Source of the DNA: Hordeum vulgare subsp. vulgare
Taxonomy: Eukaryota; Streptophyta; Magnoliopsida; Poales; Poaceae
Assembly: GCF_904849725.1 (NCBI RefSeq)
Contig: NC_058521.1
Span: 146,162,744 to 146,226,743, forward strand
Direction of reading: 5' to 3'
Length of the DNA stretch: 64,000 bases
The first letter of the stretch is position 1, and every line of letters starts with the position of its first letter. The notes below the pieces were generated by a model that saw only the letters and a list, made by a program, of their open reading frames with translations, searched no databases and was not told the origin of the DNA. Of this stretch, positions 46,501-56,935 are shown piece after piece. Both the position numbers and the translations under genes were made by a program.

Positions 46501-47258
46501 TCCTCTTCAACATCATCCATGGTATTCCTATCAACATACATGATTTCTTCTTGAGGACTTTGACCGACAATGCTATGTGTCCATTTGATCACAAGATATA
46601 TGCCCCATGGATCATGAGATTCATCAGGACAAGGACATGCATCAACTTCCACGCTGATTTCAACAACCATGTTGGTTATATGCCTCCTATCCGGGTCAAC
46701 AAGAAAACTTTCAAGCCCATTGAAGGAAAAGGCAAATCAGTGATTGAAGAAGGCAGTAGGCCCCTTGATGGCCAGTTCAGAGAGCCAGAAGCTTATTCCT
46801 CATGGGATGATACTGAGACTCGTCCGGCAAGCCCTGTTCCTCCTCGCGTGATGAATACAAGAGAGCTCCTCCTCAGTCTTCACTAGAAGGTGGATCGCAA
46901 TCACAAGTGGGTCAAACACCAGTTTGGCGCCATTGTGAAAACCCTCACTGAAACGCAGAACTCTGTGAAGCTCAACCATCATTATCTGCATGAGGTTTTT
47001 GATTGCACCTGGGCTACACTTGCACATCTGAAGACTCAGACTAATCTTGAAGAAATGGACTTTGAGCGAGACTTTGAATGGTCGTGGCCTCCCAAGAAGA
47101 AGTTCACGCCTATTCCAGTTCCAGACCTTGAAGACAACTCCTTTTCTTCATTCCGCACTGCTGAAACTGATGAAGAACAACTCGACACTGCTACCGGTCC
47201 AAGGAAGAAGACTACTCCCAAGAAGCATCACGGCTCTTCCTCAACTGCCAAGAAGTGA
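43502..47258 (+). pseudogene. Element D third ORF (env-like position), heavily damaged
   Basis: Starts MSADESLSSHHINSF at 43502 and ends PKKHHGSSSTAKK at 47258. Regions as in A: charged N-terminus, Lys-Pro-Ser repeats, acidic middle, conserved C-terminal domain from about residue 799 (YFIGENPYDKP), basic tail. Lesions: TAG at 43649, 43766 and 44081, TGA at 44183, TAA at 45614, TAG at 45836, an inserted G near 46199, and TAG at 46884. Four of the five TAG codons are CAG in other copies. No signal peptide or membrane segment. Confidence 0.82.
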
Positions 47259-47782
47259 AGTCTTCCCGGGCGTTAGTCCTCAGTTTGTCCCTTTTTGTCA
47301 CTTGATGAAAAAGGGGGAGAAACTTGAGAGTTAGTCTTCAAGCGGGAAATTTTTGGGGCTTATGGACTATATTTAAGTTACAAACTCTTGGCTCTTCTGA
47401 AGTTTTTATGTAATGAGTTGTAACTTAAGCCCGATGGTACTCTGACGCTTTTAAACGTTTTTCTTCGCATGCTTATTCCTCAAGTTTTAATGCACGCATG
47501 CTGGAATTCGTCAGATACCATTTGTCATCATGCATTTTCATTTTCTTCATATGATATGTTACATGTATGCATGATTTACAAGACTCAGGGGGAGATCTCC
47601 AAGATATAAATCATCAATGTGCATTTGCTGTGAAAAGCAAAATCCTTAAGATATGCACATCCTCAGGGGGAGTCTCTCTGAATGTTGATTTCAAATTCCT
47701 CAAATGAGTATTTACACTTCATATTTTTGATCCCTGTTGAAGACTTAACCTAACTGTCATCAACCACCAAAAAGGGGGAGAT
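47259..47782 (+). other. Element D 3' untranslated region with four polypurine tracts
   Basis: GGGGGAG tracts at 47313, 47588, 47666 and 47774; the last (AAAGGGGGAGA, 47771-47781) directly precedes the 3' LTR and is the expected priming site. The other three are the repeated tracts typical of Sireviruses. Confidence 0.8.
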
Positions 47783-48730
47783 TGTAAGTGCATCTAGTGC
47801 CCCTTAGTGATTTTGGTGGTTTGAAGACTTATAGGTTATGTATCTAATGTGTTTATGAGTGTACACATGATCTATAAGTCATTGAGGAGTTTGAGATATT
47901 TGAAGAATATCGACCCCTAAAAATGTATATCTTCGGTTGAAGAAATTGGTCTGAAGTTGAAGAAATGAATCGCGAGGAATCTGCGATGAAATTGATATTC
48001 CTCATGAAGATACCGAAATTGAGGAATTCGGTGTGTCCTGAAGAAAATCACTTTGAAGAATTTGAAGCATGAAGATTTACTCTTTCTGTTTTATTTTCTT
48101 CACATTTGACTAATAGGAACACCGTACTGTTAAAGGGGGTCGAAGTTACACTTTGGAATGAATTTCCTCATGATGCTCAACCCAAGCCAAATCCTACCAA
48201 AAGCCTCAAGTGAGCAATACGAGTGACATGAGGACTCTCACAGTCGAGGGTTCCGACCGTTTTGATAGCCACGCCAAGTCATTGGTCTTATCCACTCCAA
48301 CTGTCATATTATTTAAGGGCATTAGTGTCAAATCATGTCGGGATGCTCCTAGGCTATAAATAGCCACCCCCACAACCATTAGCTGGTTTGCTGCTCCATT
48401 AGAAACTGACACTTGTCATAAGAGCAACCCAATTCCTCAGAGTCTTCGAGAGTAATTCATCAGTGAGGAAATACACCATACACCGAAACTACAAACCAAA
48501 CCTAGTGATTGAGCATCACTGAAGAAGTTGTTCCTGTGTGGGACTGAAGCTTTTTACCTTTGAGGACTGTGCATCCTCCAGACGGTTAGGCGTCACGGTC
48601 TAGAGCTTTCCAGCAGTCAATTGTGGATCGCCGGGTGACCAAGTTTGTGATGGTTTGGAAGTCTGCCCTGAAGACTTACCACAAGTGTTGGGCAAGGACT
48701 GTGTGTTCTTAGCCCAAGGAGAACACGGTA

Positions 48731-48775
48731 GGGACTGTGTGTCCCGGGACTGTGTGTCCCGAGACTGTGTGTCCT
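48731..48775 (+). repeat. Tandem 15-base hairpin units in the LTR leader
   Basis: GGGACTGTGTGTCCC twice (48731-48745, 48746-48760) and a third diverged unit (48761-48775). Each unit is self-complementary (GGGAC/GTCCC with a TGTGT loop). Two more hairpins with the same CTGTG loop lie upstream: 48562-48578 (GAGGA/TCCTC) and 48690-48715 (GGGC/GCCC outer stem). Confidence 0.75.
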
Positions 48776-49114
48776 TTGGTTTCAATACCAAGCCGCTCCA
48801 AACAAGATGTACGACTGTCACAGTAGTTGGAACTAGGTCATCAACGACTGTCTTCACTGAGAAACGGGTTCTAATTCCTCAACTCCTTACTTTCCTCGTA
48901 TTATGTGTTGATGACTTTCACTGCGACTGTTTGAAGAATTTGCTGAAGACTTTCTCCGAATTTCCTCAACCCAAAATTCTTCACGTCACTTAATCCTCAT
49001 CTGTTTTCTGCGTGCCTGCTCACAGTGCAATCTGTTTTCACATTCCTCACTTCGAAAAACTGCTGTTGTGAAACTTTGCACTTCTGATCCTTTAATGTTT
49101 CCGCTGTAAGTTAG

Positions 49115-49158
49115 TCATCAGTGAGGAATTTCCTCAAAAGGAATTTCCTCAGTGATGA
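49115..49158 (+). repeat. 44-base near-palindrome in U5
   Basis: TCATCAGTGAGGAA at the left and TTCCTCAGTGATGA at the right pair with one mismatch around a smaller TTCCTC/GGAA core. Present in all family LTRs, about 40 bases before the LTR end. Confidence 0.75.
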
Positions 49159-49210
49159 AATTCTAAAAATCTCCTATTCACCCCGCTCTAGTCGATATAA
49201 CGCACTTTCA

Positions 49211-49642
49211 GTTTCAATACCAAGCCGCTCCAAACTAGATGTACAACTGTCACAAGAGTAGGAACTCGGTCATCAACTACTCTCTTTGCTATGAAACGGG
49301 TTCTAATTCCTCAACTCCGTACTTTCCTCAGATCATGTGTTGATGACTTTCACTATTACTGTTTGAAGAATTTGTTGAAGACTTTCTCTAAAATTCCTCA
49401 AACCCAAATTCTTCATGCTAGTTAATCCTCATCTGTTTTCTGCGTGCCTGTTCACTGTGCAATCTGTTTTCTCATTTCTCACACTGAAAAACTGCTGTTG
49501 TGAAACATTGCACTTCTGATCCTTTACTGTTTCCGCTGTAAGTTAGTCATCAGTGAGGAATTTCCTCAAAAGGAAGTTCCTCAGTGATGAAATTCTAAAA
49601 ATCTCCTATTCACCCCCCTCTAGTTGATATAACGCACTTTCA
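49211..49642 (+). repeat. Element C 5' LTR, second segment
   Basis: Starts with the GTTTC duplication (49211-49215) and continues the LTR broken at 21255, ending AACGCACTTTCA. The U5 palindrome is present. Confidence 0.93.
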
Positions 49643-49644
49643 AT

Positions 49645-49656
49645 TGGTATCAGAGC
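49645..49656 (+). other. Primer binding site, initiator Met tRNA (element C)
   Basis: TGGTATCAGAGC two bases after the LTR. Confidence 0.92.
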
Positions 49657-49709
49657 AAGGTACTTCCTTGTTCTGTGTGATTTTGGTTTAACCACCTGGA
49701 GTTTTAGTT

Positions 49710-52253
49710 ATGTCGACTGCAGGCATGTTTAAGGTTACTGCAGCATGTCCTACTTTCGAAGGAAATAACTTTCCCTTCTAGAAGAACAAGATGGAAATGC
49801 ATCTACAAGATATTGACAATGATCTCCAGTATATTGTGGAACATGGCGTCCCCATCATCTCTGCTAGTGTCTCTGCTGCGGATGTGAAGAAATTCAAACA
49901 ACTTGATTCTCAAGCGAAGAATATCATCTGTGGCCATCTGAGCCCAGGCCAGTGTGGAAGAGTGAGTGCTTTGGGCTGTGCAACACTTATCTGGGAGATA
50001 CTGTGCAAGGTAAATGAAGGAGTATCAACCCAGCATGACTCTCGTGTTGATATTCTTCGCAATCTCTTCAATCGCTTCAAGAGGCATGACAATGAAAGTT
50101 GCCAAGATACCTTTGATCGCCTCACTGACATATCAAATGAACTGCAAGCACTGGGAGCTCGAGACATTACTGATCACGAAGTTGTGAAGAAACTGCTAAG
50201 ATCTTTGGATTCTTCATTTGATACTTTAGTCTTGATGATTCAAGAAAGACCAGACTACAAGATGCTTGATCCAGCTCATATACTTGAAAGACTCAATACT
50301 CATGAATTCCATCTAGAAGAAAAGAAAGATCTATATGGACCAAGCTATTCTAAACCACGCGCACTGAAGGCTAGAGAAATTTCCTCATCTGAAGAAGAAG
50401 ATTCGGATGATAGCATTGGTGACCCTGAAGAATTTGGACAGGAGCTTGCAATGCTCGTGAGGAAATTCTAGAGGTTTACGCGACGTGTCCAGTTCGGTAA
50501 ATCTTCAAGAGACATGAGGAAATCAGAATCTTCATCTGAGGACTACAAGAAAAGAACTTGCCACAAATGCAAGAAATCAGGTCATTACATTGCTGACTGT
50601 CCCCATTGGGGAAAGGAATCAAAGAAGATGAAATACAAGGATGACAGTTCTGATGACTCGAAGAAGAAGAAGAAATCTTCAAAATCCTCATCTTCAAAGC
50701 CCTCATCTCACAAGAAGACTAGTTTCAAAAAGGCTCGGGCACTTATTGGCAAGGAAATTGAATCCGAGGCAGAATCAGAAGAATGTGATGAAGAAGAGGG
50801 TTCTCATGAAGACTCAGAATCCGTACAGGTTAGTCTTGCACTGGCAACCACTTTCGTCAGCAAGTCAATCTTCAACCTTGAAGAAGATGATAACACCATC
50901 CACACTGATGACTATGCTGATGACTTCGCTCCAACCTATTGCTTCATGGCAAAAGGTTCAAAGGTACCAAATGATGCTTCCTCCTCTGATTCAAGTGACT
51001 AGGAACCTGATGATTACAAAAAACCCAGTTACAGTAAACTTGCTATCATTAACACTAAACAACAAACGGCCCTGGAAAATCTTCAGAAACTGCTAGATAG
51101 AAGTGATGATCTGTTGAATGATGAAATGAATCTTACCCAAATCCTCACTGAAGATGTGAAAAGTCTTCAGTCTAGATTTGATAATCTTCAAGATAGTTAT
51201 GATACACTCCTTGCTGATCATGAGAAACTTTCCTATGAATTTCTTCAAAGGAAGCTTGATCTAGAGAAGCTGAGGATTTCTCATGATGATCTTCGTATGG
51301 AAAATGATTCATTACTAGCTCAACAGATCAGCGCTGCTCAAGCTGAATTCATTCCTCCATGTCTTAAATGAATTGAACGTGAAACTGCTAATTCTTCACC
51401 AGAATCATCAAATGCTTCTATTGCTACAAATTCTTCAACTGCACCTGTAGTGTCTATTTCCTCACTTGAGGAAAACACAAATGTTACTGATGAAAATGTA
51501 GGGTTGAAGGAATTGTATGTGACTGGCATATACAAAAGCCTCAAAGGACATAAAACCCTTTGTGATGTGCTCAAAAAGTAGATCTTGAACAGGAACCCGA
51601 GGAAAGAAGGAATTGCCTTTGAGAGGAAATTAAATGCTGATGGATCTTATTGGAAACCTGAGCAGTATCCCAAAACCTCATGGGTTGCTGCTACTGGGCC
51701 TCCTTTTGATCCATCCAATCTAACTGGATTTTCATGTGAATTATCCTATTCCTCAGATGAGTCATTTGACTCCAACTATAAACTGTTCAAAAATCAATCT
51801 GGTGAAGTATTTGCTCGTTATGTTGTAACTAACTGCACGAATGGTCCTCCCTTGAGGAAAATCTCGGTTCCCAAAAGTTGTCTTGAAAATCTTCAGGTGA
51901 ATGTCCTCATAACACCACCGATGAAGAATCTGAACCCCAGATGAAATTTCTCAGGAGGACCAAAGTCTTCAAGAGGATCAAAATCCTCAACTGGTCAAAA
52001 TTATGGTCGTACCAATGCTAATGCGTCTAACATGCAGGGAAACTACAAGGAATATGAATATGAGCGTTACTCTTCAAATCATTATGTTCATAAATCCTCA
52101 AACCAGTTCTCTGCATATTCACATGAGTACTTTAACCCCCCTACTGTTAAGAGAAGTGCATTAGCTTCAATGCCACCTATCTCATATGGTGCTCGCAGGA
52201 TGATGAATGCTTTACCACCCCTTCAGATGTGGGTGGTGAAGAAATCGAACTAA
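49710..52253 (+). pseudogene. gag: Element C gag, six nonsense codons, no frameshift
   Basis: Starts MSTAGMFKV at 49710 and keeps one frame to the family stop TAA (52251-52253). Premature stops: TAG 49779 (TGG in others), TAG 50469 (CAG), TAG 51000, TGA 51369 (TGC), TAG 51579 (CAG), TGA 51942. The knuckle CHKCKKSGHYIADC is intact. One in-frame codon deletion near 50510. The pattern of stops without shifts differs from D, where indels dominate. Confidence 0.87.
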
Positions 52254-52475
52254 TCACTTCTGCAGGTCAGGTCTTCACATGAAAATCATCATCTGAAGAA
52301 GTTGCTGGAGACCTGAGGAAATGCTTGATAGGACACAAGCCAATATTGATGAAATAGAAATATTTCACACGTCCTTATAATTCTGTTGTGATGAAATTCT
52401 TATCTGATGAAATTGATATCATATTCTTCAAATCTGAAGCATATGAGATGGTAAGCTGTACTAATTCATCTACAG
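52236..52475 (+). other. Putative gag-pol intron (element C)
   Basis: GTGAAG donor at 52236 and TCTACAG acceptor ending 52475, 240 bp. The acceptor has one change from the CTGCAG of the other copies but still ends in CAG. Stem-loop arms are partly degraded on the left. Confidence 0.42.
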
Positions 52476-55400
52476 GATGACAAACCCAAGAATACTGAGT
52501 GGGTTCTTGATAGTGGCTGCACACATCACATGACTGGTGACAAAAGCTTGCTGATGTATATGACACTAACTCCATCACCACTGAAGCAAATCACATATGC
52601 TGACAAAGGTAAAAGCAAGGTATTGGGACTTGGCGAAGTGGCTATTTCCAAGGACAGGCATATGGACAAAGTGATGCTTGTTGAATCCCTTGGTTTTAAC
52701 CTCATGTCAGTCTTGATGCTTTGTGATCTTGATATGATTGTTATCTTTGGTAGATATAGATGTGTAGTCATCATGGAATCTGACAGATCCAAAGTCTTCG
52801 AAGGTGTAAGAAGAGGGGATTTGTACATTGTTGATTTCTCTACAGGTCCTCAACCAGCCACCTTCTTACTAGCAAAAACCTGAGAAGGATGGCTGTGGCA
52901 CCGAAGATTAGGTCATGCAGGCATGAGGAATTTGCACACGCTCGCGAAGAAGAAGCATGTCATTGGCATCGAATCAGTCAAATTCCTCAAGGATCATCTG
53001 TGTGGTGCATGTGAATCTGGGAAAATCACCAGATCCAAGCATCCCTCGAAGACTATCATGACCACTACTCGTCCCTTCGACTTGCTTCATATGGATCTGT
53101 TTGGACCTACTCACTATGCCACACTAACCAATGCAACATCTTTATATGGTTTCGTCATAGTTGATGATTATTCCAGATATACATGGGTGCATATCATACT
53201 ATATAAAACTGAAGTGCAGGAAATCTTCAAATGATTTTCTTCAAGGGCCTCAACAAACTTTGGCATCAAGATCAAACATATCAGGAGTGATAATGGAACA
53301 GAGTTCAAAAACACTGGTCTTGATGAACTTGGTATTACTGACGAATTATCTGCTCCTTATACACCTCAGCAGAACGGTGTCGTCGAAAGGAAGAACAGGA
53401 CTCCGGTTGAGATGGCAAGAACTATGCTTGAAGAATATCAGACTCCTCGTTGCTTTTGGCCTGAAGCAATCAACACTGCATGCCATATCATCAACAGGGT
53501 ATATCTTCACAAATTCCTCAAGAAAACATCATATGAACTCCTCACTGATAAGAAACCCAATGTAAGTTATTTCAAAGTCTTCGGTGCAAAATGTTGGATT
53601 AGAGATCCTCACCATAGCTCAAAATTTGCACCTAAGGCACATGAGGGTTTTATGCTCGGTTATCGAAAGTTGTTGAGACTGTAGATGTGCGGTTCGATGA
53701 AACTAATGGCTCTCAAAGAGAGCAATTGCCTTCTGATCCAGATAAGCTGTCTCGTGAGGAAGCAATAAAGCTCAAACCTACTGAAGACATTGTTCCCACT
53801 GAGGAAATTGATGAAGAAACGATCCCCATCACTGATGAAAATCAAGAAGATGCTCCTGAGGAAATTGCACCAGAACCACTTTCTCAGCCCAGACGAAATC
53901 CTCAACCAGCTCATCCGAGGATTGCAAATGAAGTAGAACTTGACAAAATCCTCAACGACATCAACGCGCCAGGTCCTCTCACTCGCTCAAAAGCTTCACA
54001 CTTAGTTAACTTTTGTGGGCATTTTTTCCTTTGTATTTATCATAGAACCCTCAAAAGTTGCTGAGGCTTTCCTGGAACCGGAGTGGATCCAAGCTATGCA
54101 AGACGAACTTCTTCAATTCAAGCTGAATGATGTATGGGAGCTCGTCAGACGACCAGATCCTCGCAAGCGCAACATCATCGGTACCAAGTGGATTTTCCGT
54201 AACAAGCAAGATGAGGACGGTCAAGTGGTGAGGAACAAGGCACGACTTGTAGCCCAAGGCTACACCCAGGTTGAAGGAATAGATTTCGATGAAACTTTTG
54301 CACCTGTTGCTAGACTTGAAGCTATTCGAATACTACTTGCTTATGCTAATCATCATAACATCACCTTATATCAAATGGATGTGAAAAGTGCATTCCTCAA
54401 TGGTAAGCTTGAGGAAGAAGTATATGTTGCTCAGCCCCCAGGTTTTGAGGATCCAAAGAATCCAGACAAAGTCTTCAGACTCAAAAAGGCTCTTTATGGT
54501 CTCAAGCAAGCCCCTCGGGCATGGTACGATACATTGAAGGAATTCCTCATGAAGAAAGGCTTCAAACCTGGTTCACTCGATCCAACTCTTTTCACAAAAT
54601 CCTATGATAATGAGCTATTTGTATGTCAAATATATGTCGATGATATCATATTTGGCTGTACTGACAAACGATACAATGATGAATTTTCCTACATGATGAG
54701 TGTAGAATATCAGATGTCCATGATGGGGGAGCTGGAATTCTTCTTGGGTCTTCAAATTCGTCAACAAAGCAATGGAATCTTCATATCACAAGAGAAATAC
54801 CTCAAGGATGTTCTGAGGAAATTCGACATGCATGAATGCAAAGGTGCCAAGACTCCAATGCCTACCAACGGCCACCTCGGCACTGATGAAAACGGTAAAG
54901 ATTTCGATCAGCAGGTATATCATTCTATGATTGGCTCTTTATTGTATCTATGTGCATCTAGGCCAGATATAATGCTTAGTGTTTGCATGTGTGCACGCTT
55001 TCAAGCAAAACCGAAGGAATCACACCATAAGGCTGTGAAGCATATTCTTCGATACTTAGCTCACACACCAACACTAGGATTATGGTATCCCAAGGGCTCA
55101 AATCTTCATCTGGTAGGATTCTGATTCTGACTATGCTGGTGATCGTGTGGATCGCAAGTCAACTTCTGGTACATGTCGTTTCCTCGGAAGATCACTAGTT
55201 TGCTGGTCCTCAAAGAAGGAGAACTGCGTATCACTCTCCATTCCTGAAGCTGAATACATTGCTGCTGGTTCATGTTGTGCTCAATTACTATGGATGAAGC
55301 AAACCCTCAATGACTACGGCATCAACATGAAGAATGTGCCTCTCTACTGCGACAATGAGAGTGCAATCAAGATTGCATACAACCCAGTACAACACTCGAA

Positions 55401-55584
55401 GACTAAGCACATCCAGATTCATCATCATTTTCTTTGGGACCATGTCCTCAAGGGCATTAATCTCATCAACCATGTGAAGACTGATGATCAACTGGCAGAT
55501 ATCTCCACTAAGCCCTTGGATGAGAAAAGGTTTTGCAAGTTGCGATGTGAGCTAAATATCTTAGAATCTTCAAATCTTTTGTAA
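52476..55584 (+). pseudogene. pol: Element C pol, damaged
   Basis: Protease [10 protein letters not shown], integrase, reverse transcriptase (YVDDIIFG intact) and RNase H are all recognisable. Lesions: TGA 52881 (TCA in others), TGA 53232 (CGA in others), a 12-base in-frame deletion near 53322, a 43-base deletion near 53669 between AAG repeats, an extra T near 54023, and a two-base deletion near 55120 that hits the RNase H motif. The reverse transcriptase stretch 54060-55100 is a long intact block. Confidence 0.9.
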
Positions 55585-55639
55585 AAACATGCACACATCC
55601 TAACACTTATGCAAAATTGATGATTTAGATGTGCAACAC

Positions 55640-55870
55640 ATGATGAATCAATTTTCTTCAACTGATGAAGAATATCACTCTGAATGTGAAGAAATCAACG
55701 AAGAAATTGATTCTCAGGGCGCTACGACAATTGTATGCGGCGTCTGTAATCAACATTCTTGTATGGTGGGTCACGCCACCGCCCAACGTAAAATTTCTCA
55801 AGTTGATTTTCTTCAATGTTCCATTTCCTCAAAATGTGTTTTTGTTCAAAACAGTTGTTCTTCATTGTGA
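55640..55870 (+). CDS. Small conserved ORF between pol and third ORF (element C)
   Basis: 76 codons from a double ATG (MMNQFSSTDEEYHSE). Shares the acidic EEINEEID stretch and GVCNQHS segment with A and D, then ends earlier after an indel. Coding status uncertain. Confidence 0.33.
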   Translation: MMNQFSSTDEEYHSECEEINEEIDSQGATTIVCGVCNQHSCMVGHATAQRKISQVDFLQCSISSKCVFVQNSCSSL

Positions 55871-56935
55871 TGATTTATCACAAAATCCTCAAGTTACTCA
55901 AATCATCAAAAACACTTGATGACTTTTGTTTGACTAGATAGACTGTGATTTCAAGTCCTCAACAGCATTCACTTATAGCTATTTCTTCAAGTTGATATTT
56001 CATCTAAGTGAATGTGATCAGACCCTACTTTCCCTTTATGCTATTCTCATCCAGTCTATTCGATTCTTCATATGCGTTCTACTTGAAACTTTGTTCAAAA
56101 TCCTCACTGCGTCCTTGTCAGCTGATGATTTTGTAACAAAAATCCTCAAATCGTCAAAAATGTTTCTTTAATGCACAGTAACTGAACCCCACTTCCCACG
56201 TTCGGATAACCACGATCTCCACTATCTCCACCGCCTTGCTCGGGAGCTACACGTGTCCTGCGGAGACGTAGAGGCAGGGGTTGTTTGGTCCGAATTCTTC
56301 GCGCCAACAATAACTGCCTGGCTATAAATATGTCCTTATCCCCCTCGACAAATACTTCTTCGCCCCATCGCTCTCCTGCTATAGCAAAAAGCACCGAACC
56401 CTAGCGCCACCGCTGGAAGTCTCGTCGCCGGCGAAGAAGAGCTTCACTGCCTCGACTTCTCCGTCCCCGGACCATCTTCGTCCGCCGCCGCCGTAGACGT
56501 CCTCTGCTGCCGAGTTAGGGCGCATTGGACACGCACCGAAGAGCTTCTCTCTACAACTTTTCTGTGTTCTTCGTACGCGCCTTCAAGTGTAAATAAAAAC
56601 CCCATTTTTACACCAAGTTAGATATACTATTTTACATCTCCGATGTGAAATCTGTTTTTTCCTCAAGAATCGATATGCACTTGATTCCTCAAACACTGCC
56701 TATCACCACACCATTGATGAACTTCACTAAGCATCTAAGATTTTCATGAGATTCCTCAATTGTGCGAATTTTCGGATCTGTACAACTCTGGAACCAAAGA
56801 ACAGTATGCTTAGGCAAATTCCTCAACGACTGGTTAAATTCCTCAACTGTCAAACTTTTTCATTTTCTTCAAATCTGAGAACGCATATGACCTCTCCAAA
56901 TTCTCCGCAACAATACTCTATTCACAGGTACACAC
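55871..56935 (+). promoter_or_regulatory. Promoter-like and leader region before the third ORF (element C)
   Basis: TATAAATA at 56323-56330, a GC-rich leader with CCGCCGCCG near 56480, and a putative 339 bp leader intron (GTAAAT donor at 56589, TTCACAG acceptor ending 56927). The start codon follows 8 bases later, as in A and D. Confidence 0.45.

Larger units (their letters stand above)
42020..49210 (+). mobile_element. Element D, right part
   Basis: Resumes after the AATAT duplication (42020-42024) with the last codons of RNase H, then the small ORF, promoter-like region, third ORF, polypurine tracts and 3' LTR. Confidence 0.94.
47783..49210 (+). repeat. Element D 3' LTR (1,428 bp)
   Basis: TGTAAGTGC to CGCACTTTCA, followed by the GTTTC duplication. 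TATA box at 48355-48363. Longer than the 5' LTR largely because of extra 15-base hairpin units. Confidence 0.93.
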
